Assembly: GCA_020631735.1 (NCBI GenBank)
Contig: CM036221.1
Span: 11,141,381-11,205,380, forward strand
Origin: Saccharum officinarum
Lineage: Eukaryota > Streptophyta > Magnoliopsida > Poales > Poaceae
DNA length: 64,000 nt
Direction of reading: 5' to 3'
Under the pieces are notes generated by a model, which was not told where the DNA came from, searched no databases, and saw only the letters and a list, made by a program, of their open reading frames with translations. A program made the position numbers and the translations under genes. This document shows positions 1-11,184 of this stretch, one piece after another (position 1 is the first letter of the stretch; the number at the start of each line of letters is the position of its first letter).

Positions 1-1381
1 CATGCTTAATTACTGTTGATTATTATTATGATCATGTTAATGCTATTCATTATCCTTATTACAATTGATCATTGGTTTATTAATGGAAAGTGGATTATCT
101 TGATCCTACTCAATTGCTAATTATATTATGATTAAAAGCTAAACGCAGTCAAACAGTGTCTAGCCTTTTTGAGCCTCATGAACCCTGTGTTGTACTTGTT
201 GAGTTCGACATGGACTCACTCTTGCTATTTCCCCAACACCCCAGTGTGTAGTAAGGTGTTGCTCAAAAGAAGGATAAAGAGGTAGTGGAGTTTTCAGAAG
301 TCTTTTAGAAGTGTTTGGCATATGGAGCCACCAGTCAGCCGTCCCTGAGAAGAATGGAGCCTGAAGTTTAGTCACCGTTCCGCGATACTCTGATGTAAGT
401 GTTAATATAGCTATGTATACTTTATATAATAACATTGTTTCTGATACTTTTTCATTCTGACATATGTGTGGACTTCCTGGGCACACATATGATTAGCCTG
501 GTTTTTTTCTTTAGAAAACCAGGTGTGACAGTTTCACAAATCTATTCGAATAGCTATGTCCTTGGAATGGACAGATGCTAGGATGGGACACTATGATTAG
601 ACTTTCACGGCCATGACAATCTGGTAAGATGTATTTTTACTAATTTGGTAACCATAATTAATCACGGAAACTGGTGAGAATGGTAATACTCTGTCAGGGC
701 CCAACCTATAATTATAATTACTTTACACTATCACTTTTACCATAACCACCATAACCCCCTCCACTTATAGCCTCCCCCTTCCACCTCTCCTCCACCTATA
801 GTTTAGGGCTTGCTGAGTACGTATGTACTCAACCCCTCTCCACTCTATGTTTTTAGAAATAAAGCTATAGGAGTATATCCGAGGATGAAGCTACCAAGGA
901 TTACGCAAGGATAGGACGTCTGGAGAACACTCGAAGACAGAGTCATACGACTACACGAAGGAGTTACGCTAGGACTACGGCGACTGAGATATAGGAATAC
1001 GCTTAAGGAATAAGTCTAGGGTTACGTCCGCACTCCAAGTTGCCTGTAGGAATAGAGCCACGATGTCATAGGACCGTTATCTAAGAACTCTGATATATGA
1101 TGTAAGGCCAGTGGCCCAAGCTATGTAACCCAAACCATGTAATATATTTCCCCTTTAGCAATAAAAGTATGGTTTTTGATATCAATCTTGTTCGAATTGT
1201 GCGTATCAGCTACTGATCCAGAGACTGATATATGATGCACAGTAGATCCTAAATTGGGGTCCGACAGCAGGCTCCGGCGCTACGTTGAGATTTTTCTTTT
1301 CTTTTTTTTAGAAAACTACGGTGGCTGAAGTTGAGTGGATAGGAACAGGCAGGAGAGTCTTCTAGGCCTCCCGGCCTGCCA
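1..1381. other. Unassigned, repeat-like sequence without a supported gene
   Basis: No open reading frame here looks like a protein. The stretch carries a polyadenylation-like AATAAA at 1160-1165 and pyrimidine-rich blocks. Its composition resembles the non-coding end of an LTR retrotransposon, but I found no matching second copy in the window. The retrotransposon that follows was inserted at 1382-1386. Confidence 0.4.
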
Positions 1382-1386
1382 GCGGG

Positions 1387-2274
1387 TGATGTGCGCACAC
1401 GTATGGATCACGCGTGAGCAAACTTGTGGCCCGATCTTCTCGAAGGATCCAACTTGATAACTATCGCTATGTGACCTGGTGAAGAGGCAGTGACCGTGAG
1501 TCTGCATATGTGACGAACTACCGAGACAATCACCCTTCCATGTACCGACGAAGCCAGCCCACGCAATCACGCCATGTAGACGTGAAGGCACCAACTGGGT
1601 GAACCGCAGTTTGGCGTTCTACAACTCCCTTAGGAATCGAAAGAACAAGTTTGCAAGCCTCTCAAGACTCACGTGGGAACAAGAACTCAAGAGTTTGTAT
1701 TTCAGAATTGGCAGCCAAAAAGTCCCTCTCGTCATCTATTACATGGATATATATAACACTAGTGGACTCTTCAGTTCAGATTAAAAAATAAATGGGAACA
1801 TGCAGTAGTAAGTCGTAGCACTCCTTGTATTAATAGCCTGGCCTAATGGAGATCTTTGGATGGTTGGTATTCATATGCATGCTTGTACGTGTGTGACACA
1901 GCAACCTGGCTGCTAACTGCCTTGCTAACTCACGAATTTATTTGCTTTGCACATTCACAACTGATCTGCTTGGTAGCTGAATGGTCCATCTTCTCTATGC
2001 ACGTCCAGGCTCCATATTCCAAAGATTTGGAGGGCAGAAACCATCATCATCCCATGCACATTCATGCACTCCATCATTCCTAAGAACATTAAAACAAGTA
2101 CTCAAATGCATAGGATGATCCAAAATAATCTGATTATTTAAAACAATGTTAGCGTTCACCTGGGAATGCATTTCCTTCTCCAGTTGTTTGGTTTTGCTCC
2201 TTGTAATTGGTCCCACTGTATCAGATGCACTTTTATTAGGAGGTGAAGAGTGGATGCTAGGGATGTCCTCATTA
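1387..2274 (-). repeat. 3' LTR of the gypsy element
   Basis: This is a near-identical direct copy of 8250-9137. It starts TGAT on the plus strand and ends just before the purine tract. Its inner part also encodes the C-terminal tail of pol (frame closing at 1995). A TATA-like run lies at about 1746-1757 on the sense (minus) strand. Confidence 0.9.
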
Positions 2275-2669
2275 GCCTCCCCCTCTTGAGAAGGAGTCGT
2301 CCTCGACTCAGGCTCACCAACATATGGAAGCAAATCTTTGACATTGAATGTTGTACTCACATTGGAATATTCAGGTAGAAGCTCAATTTTGTAATCATTA
2401 TCATTTATCTTTTCTAGAACCTGGAATGGTCCGTCAACCCGAGGGGATAACTTACTCTTGCGCTGTTGGGGAAATCGATCCTTGCGTAGATGCAACCACA
2501 TGAGGTCCCCGGGCTGGAATATAACTTTCTTCTTACCCTTGTTCGCTTGCTTTGCATACTGTGCAGATTTCTTCTCGATATTCCTTCTTGTGTCATCATG
2601 TAGCTTCTTAATAAATTCTGTTCTCTTTGCAGCATCCATGTTTACTTGTTCCTGTAATGGTAAAGGCAA
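1995..2669 (-). pseudogene. Integrase C-terminal region overlapping the 3' LTR
   Basis: The last 224 codons of pol stay open. They contain the GPY/F-like segment (GDLMWLHLRKDRFP ... SKLSPRVDGPFQVLEKINDNDYKIELL) and a tail with GPITRSKTKQLEKE. From about 2274 down to 1995 the tail is encoded inside the LTR. In CRM elements the integrase tail also overlaps the LTR and is linked to centromere targeting; applying that here is inference. There is no recognisable chromodomain. Confidence 0.8.
2276..2287 (-). promoter_or_regulatory. Polypurine tract
   Basis: The sense strand reads AAGAGGGGGAGG immediately upstream of the 3' LTR, the expected place for plus-strand priming. It lies inside the pol reading frame, because that frame continues into the LTR. 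Confidence 0.75.
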
Positions 2670-3571
2670 AAGATCTATGGGTGTATGTGGTTTAAAACCA
2701 TAAACAATTTCAAAGGGACAAATTTTTTTTGTTCAATGTACTGCCCTGTTATAAGCAAATTCGACATGTGGAAGGCATTCTTCCCACATCTTTAGATTCT
2801 TTTTCAACACAGCTCTCAGCATTATAGATAGAATACGGTTGACAACCTCAGTTTATCTACCAGTTTGTGGGTGACAAGTGGTAGAAAATAACAACTTGGT
2901 GCCAAGTTTTCCCCATAGTGTCTTCCAAAAATAGCTCAAAAATTTTGTATCCCGATCTGAAACAATAGTATTTGGCACTCCATGTAAACGAACTATCTCC
3001 TTGAAAAATAATTCAGTAATGTTGAAGCATCATCGCTCTTATGACATGCAATAAAATGTGCCATATTTGAGAAGCGATCTACAACAACGAAAATTGAATC
3101 CCTCCCCCTCGGAGACTGAGGTAACCCTAGAATAAAATCCATGGATATATCTTCCCAAGGTACATTCAGAATTGGTAGTGGAATATATAGACCATGGGGA
3201 TTAAGGCGGGACTTAGCTTTCAAGCAAGTTATGCACCGCTCAACATGTCGCTGGACATCACGTCTCATATGTGGCCAAAAGAAATGATCAGAAAGCATGT
3301 CCAATGTCTTTTTTACACCAAAATGACCAGCTAACCCACCAGCATGTGCTTCCTGCAAAAGAACATTGTGAATAGAGCAAGCTGGAATACATAGTTTGTT
3401 AGTCCGAAATAGGAATTCATCATGCACATAGAATTTGTCCCATCCTTTGCCAACAATGCACTTAGAGAAAGATTCTTTAAAATTAGAGTAATTAGCATAA
3501 AGTGTTTTAACTGATTCCAATCCAAGCACTTTTGTATCTAGTTGTGTAATCAAACTACATCTTCTTGACAA
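2670..3571 (-). pseudogene. Integrase zinc-binding and catalytic core of the gypsy element, broken
   Basis: Inserts cDNA into the genome. The readable part (2993-3571) contains the HHCC zinc-binding segment (HAGGLAGHFGVKKTL ... CITCLKAKS) and the first two core acidic blocks (DISMDFILGLP and FVVVDRFSNMAHF). A frameshift at about 2993, then at least two stop codons, break the part carrying the last catalytic Glu (2670-2993). No active integrase can be made. Confidence 0.86.
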
Positions 3572-3945
3572 AGCATCTGCAACAATGTTATCTTTACCAT
3601 GCTTATGTTTGACAACATAGGAAATGTTTCAATGAACTCAATCCATTTTGCATGGCGACGGTTCAATTTACCTTGGCTTTTGAGATATTTCAAGGTTTCA
3701 TGATCAGAATGGATTACAAATTCTTTAGGTAATAAGTAATGTTGCCATACTTCCAATACTTGAACTAAGGCATAAAGCTCTTTGTCATAGACAGAGTAGT
3801 TCAGCTGTGGACCATTTAGCTTTTCAGAAAAGTAGGCAACATGTTTACCTTCTTGAAGTAGCACACCTCCAATGACAATACCACTTGCATCACATTCGAT
3901 CTCAAAGGTCTTACCAAAGTCTGGTAGTTGTAGCAGGTGCTTCAC
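3550..3945 (-). pseudogene. RNase H domain of the gypsy element
   Basis: Would degrade the RNA strand of the RNA/cDNA hybrid. The frame shows FEIECDASG (first Asp), YDKELYALV (Glu), [10 protein letters not shown] (Asp) and [12 protein letters not shown], in the order expected for gypsy RNase H. A frameshift upstream (near 3930) and another near 3600 disconnect it from RT and integrase. Confidence 0.88.
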
Positions 3946-4735
3946 AAAGCTTTCTTTTCAACTCTTTGAAGGCTTGGTCCTGTTCATCTCCCCACTTGAA
4001 TGGAACATCCTTCTTTGTCAAATTGTTAAGGGGTGCAGCGATAGTGCTGAAATCTTTAACAAATTGCCGGTAAAAACCTGCAAGACCATGGAAACTTCGA
4101 ACTTGGCTCATAGTTTTAGGAGTAGGCCAATCCTTTATCACTTTAATCTTCTCTTCATCAACCTGGATGCCATCTGCAGTCACAACAAAACCAAGAAAAA
4201 CAACACGATCTATGCAAAAGGTGCACTTAGAAATATTTCCATACAATTTCTCTACTCTCAAAACAGCAAAGACTGCAAGGATATGATCAAGATGTTCATC
4301 AAATGATTGACTATAGATCAAGATATCATCGAAATATACAACCACGAATTTTCCAATGAAAGCTCTTAAAACATGATTCATTAAACACATAAAAGTTGAA
4401 GGAGCATTTGTCAAACCAAAGGGCATCACAAGCCATTCATATAAACCAAATTTTGTTTTAAATGCTGCCTTCCATTCATCACCAATTTTCATGAGAATTT
4501 GGTGATAGCCGCTGTGTAAATCAATCTTGGTGAAAATAGTTGAGCCACTCAATTCATCTAACATGTCATCAAGCCTAGGAATGGGATGGCGATATCTAAC
4601 AGTTATAGCATTGATTGCACGACGATCAACACACATGCGCCAAGAGCCATCTTTCTTAGGGACAAAAAGTACTGGAACAACACAAGGTGATAGAGATTCA
4701 TGAACATACTCTCTGTCCAAAAGCTCTTTTACCTG
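3911..4735 (-). pseudogene. Reverse transcriptase domain of the gypsy element
   Basis: Copies element RNA into cDNA. The readable frame (methionine at 4720) shows RT blocks in order: [44 protein letters not shown] and the catalytic YFDD, then FLGFVV. These are typical of Ty3/gypsy RT. It is continuous with the protease frame apart from the TGA at 4736, and a frameshift near 3930 ends it before RNase H. The RT core itself carries no stop. Confidence 0.92.
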
Positions 4736-5546
4736 TCACCAAATTTCTTTCATTTCTTTAGGATTGGTGCGGTAGGCTGGACAATTTGGAAGAGAAGCAC
4801 CATGTACCAAATCAATTTGGTGCTCAATGCCGCGGATGGGGGGAAGACCAGCTGGCACCTCATCCGGAAAAACGTCCTCAAAGTCCTGTAACAAATCAAG
4901 AACAGCACGTGGCAGCGATGAAGGTAAATCGTTAGTTGAAAATAAGACCTCCTTGTGCAGGAGCACAAAGAATGGGGCTGTGGTGTTCCTCACTTCTCTC
5001 AAATCACTCTTTCTCACAAATAAACACTCAGTTTGCCATGGTAGTCTTGTATTTTCAGGAGGCTTTATGTGGCTGGATGGTTTAGGAGTCTCTCCCTTAC
5101 TATTTTTGGAGGTCTCACATAATTTTCTTTTCTCACTCTCCTCCGTTTTCATGCAAGCAACATCAGAAGAATGTATGTCTTCTGGAGATAATGGAACAAG
5201 AACCACCTTCTTCTCTTTGTGAATAAATGTGTATTTGTTTGACCGACCAAAGTGCAGTGAATCCACATTGAATTGCCATGGACGACCCAGAAGTAAGTGG
5301 CACGCTTGCATAGGAACAATATCACAGTCAACGTCATCATGATAGTCACCAATTGAGAACGATAAGCGAACCATGGATGAAACCTTCACTATCCCTGAAT
5401 TATTCAACCATTGCATATGGTACGGGTGTGGATGGCGACGTATGGGCAGCCCAAGCTTCTCAACAAGTCCACCATCAATTATGAATCTGCACTAACAATA
5501 TTGTTGCAGCTCCCACCATCAATCATGAATCTGCACACCTGTCATT
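4736..5546 (-). pseudogene. Protease and protease-RT linker of the gypsy element, broken
   Basis: Aspartic protease region of pol, which would cleave the polyprotein. The active-site stretch FMIDGGSCNN lies at about 5507-5540. It is followed by a second, partial copy of the same ~24 bp at about 5466-5492, which shifts the frame. The remainder is readable from 5416 (LLLGRPWQF, then a charged linker and the conserved pre-RT segment ending near 4740). An in-frame TGA at 4736-4738 separates it from reverse transcriptase. Gag ends in a different frame just upstream. Confidence 0.8.
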
Positions 5547-7341
5547 TCACTTTGCATCGTGATTGAAACAAATTATGGTGCTGCCCTTGCTCAGCTGCAA
5601 GTAATTGAGTAGAAAGAACTCGCGGAACCACCAAACAATGATCTGTGCATTCAAAATAGAAGCACTCGCAGTGGAATTTGTAGCAAACCCAAATGAACTA
5701 CCATGTCGGGACAAAATAGGAGCCTCCAAATTATTAATACCAGCAAGCAAATCATCAAAATCAGCACTTGTGATTTCCTCTGGATTCAGAGGAATAATAG
5801 CTTGTGGTATGTCACCCTGAGCAACATGTGGAGTAGACTGAATGGCCAAACAATTCAAGCCCAGCTCATATTCACCATCCTCGGCTTGATACTCACAAGT
5901 TTCAAGATTCTCATCTGCTAGTGCCAGGATATTGTGCTCATCCTCTTCTTCACTCTGAGACTCATAAGAGCCATCAGCAAGTGCTATAATAGCATGCCTA
6001 TTGGGGCATTCAGCTTGCTTATGCCCATGACCACCACACTTAAAACACTCAATCTTACTTGTCTTCCTTGGGGCTGCAGCAGTGGAGGAGTTGGACTGAT
6101 TGGAACTTACAGCTTTGCCTTTCGAATCAAATTGTTTGGCAGAAGTCGAAACTGAACAAGAAGTTGCACGAGATGAAGGTGTGTGCACCCCTGACCCTTG
6201 CAGTTGTGAATGGCGCCATGGAGTAGAACTATTATGAGCTGAAAATGAAACATGGTTCTTATAAGATTCAGCAAGCTGCCTTTCTGCCCTTTTTGCAAAA
6301 TGAACTAATTCTGTTAGATTTGTGCAGTTAGTCATGTCCACTTTATCAGCGATTGGTTTATTCAGACCAACCAAGAACTGAGCCATCATGGATTCCTCAT
6401 CCTCAGTGATTCCCGTACGGAGTAGGCACATCTCCATTTCTTGAAAATATTCATCAATGCTGCGAGTGCCTTGCACAAGGCGTTTGAGTCGCAAATGTAA
6501 GTCACGGGAATAATATGCAGGAACAAAACGACGTCGCAGTTCCCTCTTCATTTCTTCCCATGTGATACGGTGATGTCCAAATCGTTGGTATTCTGCACGA
6601 ATTTGATTCCACCAAGTTATAGCATAACCTTTAAACTCAATGGCAGCAAGCTTTGCCTTCTTTTCAGCAGGGTAATCATACAAATCAAATATCTGGTCCA
6701 CCTTGGTCTCCCATTCAAAGTAAGCATCGGCATTCTTCTTCCCACTGAAAGGAGGAATGGATACTTTAACTTTACCCAAACCATCATCATCTCAGTGGCG
6801 TGCATGATCACGACAACGTCGATCACGATATCCATCATGTCCGCCAAACTGGTTGTCACCATAATTTCTAAAGCGGCCAAAATTAGCACCTCCATGAGCA
6901 TCATAACCACCAGGGTGAATATGGGGGCCTGCTTCCTGTTCATCACTAGAATCTAAATGATCATCAACATCAAAATCTGCAGCACCTCCAATAGGAACAC
7001 GCCATGCACAACCAAAAAAGTGCGGCCTCCTATTAGCTCCACCAAAATTACCAAAGCCAGCATCATGCCCTCGGCCACCACCACGGCCGCGGCCACCACC
7101 ACCACCACCACCTGCAGCAGCGTGCGGCCTCAGCCCGAAGACGTGCAGCTTCTGCCTCCAATGCAGTAGGATCATCATCCTCGACATGGTCACTAGCATC
7201 ATGCGGAGGCTCAGCGTGTTGTTTCTGTAGAGATTGTTGAAGTGTGTGCATCACTTGCATCAGTCGATCCATTTGTGCACGCACCGCCTGGATATCTTGA
7301 GCAGAAACAGTGGCAGAAGTAGATTGATTGTCTCCTGCCAT
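5547..7341 (-). pseudogene. gag: gag of the gypsy element, broken
   Basis: Encodes the retrotransposon capsid/nucleocapsid protein that packages element RNA. Reading starts at methionine 7341 (MAGDNQSTS...). It passes through an acidic and a Gly/Arg-rich linker and then a retrotrans_gag-type capsid domain (YFEWE, ITWEEMKRELRRRF, SIDEYFQEME; about 6150-6760). It ends with a CCHC zinc knuckle (CFKCGGHGHKQAEC, near 6010-6055). A frameshift inside the GC-rich glycine run (about 7060-7200) and an in-frame TGA at 6792-6794 split the frame, so no full gag can be made. The stop could come from CGA by deamination, but that is inference. Confidence 0.88.
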
Positions 7342-8234
7342 ATTAGTAGAGAGGGAAAAAACAATAGGACAATATATATGTGTGGGATATATGTGGAGTC
7401 ACTCCCTCACCACTTGCTGATGAACAAGTTCTTTCTCTTCCTGAAGGGTCAAGAACCGGGGCAGCAGTCTGCAGTGGAAGAGTGATTGTACCAGAAACGA
7501 CAGGACACAGCTCGCGATGCTTTGGGTGGAGTTTGGTAGGGTAAAAAAAAAGTGTAGTGCACTGAAAAGTAGTGATGCAAAATCGAATAATAATCCAAAA
7601 GAGAAACACAAGTCTAAGTTGCTGATCACAAAGAAAAACAGGTGGAAAGGAAAGGAGCAGGGTAAAAGAAGTGGATGGAAGGAAAAAATTGGCACCAATC
7701 GAACTGCTGCTCAATCCCCTTTTTTCTTGCAAAAAACTCATACGTCTTTTTTTTTAACAGAATTCCTCTTTCTTTAACTGAAACTCTTTTTCGTTCTTTC
7801 TTTTGACTCTTTTTTTTTCAGTACCACTTGACAAAATACAGGATACAACTTTCAATTAAGGGTGACACAGAATAACAAACAAAATGTTGGTGTCGATTGT
7901 TAGACTGATATGGAAGCAATCAAGGGTGGGATGGGCGGGGAATTTTTGTTTGTTTGTATGTTTCAGAGAGAAGAAAAGAATAGATCAAAGGTAAAATTCA
8001 GAATAAAAATGGATAAAGAAGAAAAAACGAAATTCAGATCAGGAGAATTCTGACCAAGAAAAATCAGCAACTGGACAAGTCTCAAAGGATTGAAAACTCG
8101 ACAATGCAAACTACGAATCAGCGCAAAAGAGAAAGGCTATAGGTCTGTATATATATTTTTTGGGCTATTTGTGGGCTGTAGGTATATAAAAATCTATCCT
8201 ACCAAAATAAGAACGATCCTACCGAGTAAACAGA
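7342..8234 (-). other. 5' leader of the gypsy element
   Basis: Untranslated leader between the primer-binding site and the first gag methionine (7341). It is A/T-rich with long homopolymer runs and contains no supported ORF. Confidence 0.6.
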
Positions 8235-8247
8235 GGCTTTGGTACCA
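8235..8247 (-). promoter_or_regulatory. Primer-binding site
   Basis: The sense strand reads TGGTACCAAAGCC two bases inside the 5' LTR. It differs from the common initiator-Met primer site (TGGTATCAGAGCC) at two positions. It would prime minus-strand cDNA synthesis. Confidence 0.75.
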
Positions 8248-8249
8248 GA

Positions 8250-9137
8250 TGATATGCGCACACGTATGGATCACGCGTGAGCAAACTTGTGACCCGATCT
8301 TCTCGAAGGATCCAACTTGATAACTATCGATACGTGACCTGGTGAAGAGGCAGTGCACCGCGAGTCTGCACAAGTGACGAACTACCGAGACAATCACCCT
8401 TCCACGTACCGACGAAGACAGTCCACGCAATCACGCCATGTAGATGTGAAGGCACCAACTAGGTGAACCGCAGTTCGGCGTTCTACAACTCCCTCAGGAA
8501 TCAAAAGAACAAGTTTGCAAGCCTCTCAAGACTCACGTGGGAACAAGAACTCAAGAGTTTGTATTTCAGAATTGGCAGCCAAAAAGTCCCTCTCGTCATC
8601 TATTACATGGATATATATAACACTAGTGGACTCTTCAGTTCAGATTAAAAATAAATGAGAACATGCAGTAGTAAGTCGTAGCACTCCTTGTATTAATAGC
8701 CTGGCCTAATGGAGATCTTTGGATGGTTGGTATTCATATGCATGCTTGTACGTGTGTGACACAGCAACCTGGCTGCTAACTGCCTTGCTAACTCACAAAT
8801 TTATTTGCTTTGCACATCCACAACTGATCTGCTTGGTAGCTGAATGGTCCATCTTCTCTATGCACGTCCAGGCTCCATATTCCAAAGATTTGGAGAGCAG
8901 AAACCATCATCATCCCATGCACGTTCATGCACTCCATCATTCCTAAGAACATTAAAACAAGTACTCAAATGCATAGGATGATCCAAAATAATCTGATTAT
9001 TTAAAACAATGTTAGCGTTCACCTGGGAATGCATTTCCTTCTCCAGTTGTTTGGCTTTGCTCCTTGTAATTGGTCCCACTATATCAGATGCACTTTTATT
9101 AGGAGGTGAAGAGTGGATGCTAGGGATGTCCTCATTA
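8250..9137 (-). repeat. 5' LTR of the gypsy element
   Basis: Direct copy of 1387-2274 and of equal length. The sense-strand promoter should lie here; a TATATATA run at about 8609-8620 is the best TATA candidate. The plus-strand ORF seen in both LTRs (1599-1784, 8463-8648) is antisense to the element and is not supported as a gene. Confidence 0.9.
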
Positions 9138-9142
9138 GTGGG

Positions 9143-9902
9143 TCTGTCCCGGGCGGACGGACGCCCTAATCCAAGCATTACCATATTATGTACCTATATC
9201 GTAGTTTTGCATATCTGTAGTTCTAAAAATGCAGTTTCTTGGTATATGGACCACAAAAACGAAGGTGAAGCATTTCCGTCTTTGTTTGGAATGAATGGAT
9301 CGAAAGGCTGGCCTCGTGCTTTGACTTGCATTGACCATGCAATGTGCATGCTGCACGGCAGTTGGAATCTTATTCTATAGCTACAAGCACTATACCGGCA
9401 CCGACAGTAGAGTAGATGCCTGCAGCTCAGTGCAAATTAAAATCTGCCGTTGGCTCGATCGAGGGAGACCAGCAGAATAATAGGCCGGCCGGCGCATGTG
9501 TTCTTGGCGCATGCTCCGGATGTGTCGTCGTCGTCGTCGTTTTGGCTCGGAAAGATTTTAATTTGTGCCGACGCGACGACGGCCGGGCGGCCTCTGGCCT
9601 TGCCTTGCTGTGTGTGACCACGACGGGACAGCGCACCGTACCACCTTGCTTGCATGTGGACTAGGCGACGACCTGGCCTGGTGGTCACCGGCCGGGTCCT
9701 TCACGCCGGTCGTGCATGTCTGTCCCGTCGCGTTCCCGTCCCGTTGCCTGTGGCGCGGGGCAAGGACTGAGTCCACGGCACTGTTTGTGCTTGGTTAGGA
9801 CAGCCCTGTTTGATTAGGACAGCACTGGAAAAAAAAATGGCAAGAAGAAACTAGCTAGGAATACTTTCCTGAGTCACCATGCTGCAATGCCTGCACCGCG
9901 TA
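9143..9902. other. Spacer with end of a Mutator-like repeat and a GTC microsatellite
   Basis: Bases 9143-9182 resemble the right ends of the CAACAT-rich repeats at 40.3 and 48.9 kb (GGACGGACG ... CATTACC), so the gypsy element may have landed in a copy of that family. A short (GTC)n run lies at about 9522-9540. No gene is supported. GTA at 9900-9902 is the CACTA target duplication. Confidence 0.5.
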
Positions 9903-10200
9903 CACTACAGGAAACAGGCTCTTTGCCGAGTGGCAAAAGTCGGACACTCGGCAAAGAGCCGCTTTGCCGAGTGCCAGACTTAGCACTCGGTAAAGAGCTC
10001 TTTGCCGAGTGCCTGGCGCTCGGCAAAGTTCTGCACTTGGCAAATCAGTTCTTTGTCGAGTGCCGGCACTCGGCAAAGAGTGCTAGGCCCAAACGGCATC
10101 CGTGGCCGTCAACTTTGCCGAGTGCCCACCGTTAGGCACTCGGCAAAGGCGCCATCTTTGCCAAGTGCCAGGCACTCGGCAAAGACCTGCCGGCAAATTA
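9903..10200. repeat. Left terminal and subterminal repeats of the CACTA element
   Basis: About ten copies, in both orientations, of a motif around TTTGCCGAGTGCC and its complement GGCACTCGGCAAA, starting right after the CACTA terminus. In this superfamily such motifs bind the TNPA-type protein. The terminal ~30 bp match the inverted right end with several mismatches. Confidence 0.9.
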
Positions 10201-10282
10201 TTTTTTTTGTTTTTTTCTTCCTAATTTTTTCTAGGGCCTTGCTACAGTAATTAAATCTCAAATTTGGGACAATTTTGAGTTT

Positions 10283-11010
10283 TTGTGCTATATTTCTTTA
10301 ATTATTTTTGTTTCGTTGAATTTTTCTGACTACTCCAAATTTGAACTGCAGGTACATGAAATAATGGAATTTGGTCATTCAAAAAATGGTATTCATGATG
10401 TTTGGCGTAAGTTGAGGCCGTATCCAGGAACTCGCATGAAATTACGACCATGTTGGTGTCGTAACATGACGAGTTACTTGCGGGAAAAGTATTTTTAAAT
10501 TATATAAAATCCAAACGAAGTCCGAAAATCACAAAACTTGTCGAGGTGTCTTGTAATCACATGTGGAGGCAGTGGTAAAAAATTAAGAAAGTTTTGAGCA
10601 AGTTGTGACGTCGGATGCCTAAAACCCAGACATCCCACACTGGGTTTTAGGCATCCGACGTTACAACTTCCTCGAAACTTTCTCAATTTTTTACCACTAC
10701 CTCCACATGCGATTACAAGACACCTCAACAAGTTTCGTGGTTTCCGGACTTTGTCTAGATTTTATATAATTTAAAAACACTTTTCCCGCAAGTAACTTGT
10801 CATGTTACGACACCAACATGGTCATAATTTCATGCGAGTTCCTGGATACGGCCTCAACATACACCAAACATCATGAATACTATTTTTTGAATGACCAAAT
10901 TCCATTATTTCATGTACCTGCAGTTCAAATTTGGAGTAGTCGAAAAAATTCAATGAAACAAAAATAATTGAAGAAATATAGAAAAATGTTACAAAAAGGT
11001 CCCAAATTGA
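10283..11010. repeat. Inverted repeat inside the CACTA element (centre near 10640)
   Basis: 10283-10636 reads as the reverse complement of about 10641-11000. Landmarks such as GGAACTCGCATGAAATT, and the AAAACCCAGACATC / TGGGTTTTAGGCATC pair at the centre, show the symmetry. A third copy in the second orientation lies at about 12641-13015. The arms end near the internal CTTTGCCGAGTG motifs, so they look like duplicated subterminal DNA. Confidence 0.88.
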
Positions 11011-11184
11011 AACATGTGCTTGTACACATTATATAAGGCCAGCAAAAAAAATTTGAAACAAAAATTCGAAGAAAACAAAAATTCTGCTGAGTGCCAGACC
11101 CTGGCACTCGGCAAAGGCTTTTTTAAAAAAAATAGAATTCTTTGCCGAGTGCCAGGCGGGGGCACTCGGCAAAGGGGTAACCAT

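Larger units (their letters stand above)
1387..9137 (-). mobile_element. Ty3/gypsy LTR retrotransposon, probably CRM-like chromovirus, degenerate
   Basis: Two 888-bp direct repeats (1387-2274 and 8250-9137) bracket a minus-strand gag-protease-RT-RNase H-integrase order, which defines Ty3/gypsy. Flanks GCGGG (1382-1386) and GTGGG (9138-9142) look like a 5-bp target duplication with one mismatch. A primer-binding site resembling initiator-Met tRNA lies next to the 5' LTR and a purine tract next to the 3' LTR. The pol reading frame runs into the 3' LTR, and the LTR begins TAATGAGGACATC on the sense strand. Both traits recall CRM elements; that lineage call is from memory and not tested. Stop codons and frameshifts in gag and pol make it non-autonomous. 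By eye the LTRs differ at about 3% of sites, so the insertion is fairly recent. Confidence 0.92.

Noticed and set aside
160..486. 108-codon minus-strand ORF
   Set aside because: No domain, no conserved pattern, and the surrounding sequence looks like repeat DNA.
1599..1784. 61-codon plus-strand ORF present in both gypsy LTRs
   Set aside because: Its conservation is explained by LTR identity; it is antisense to the element and has no recognisable domain.
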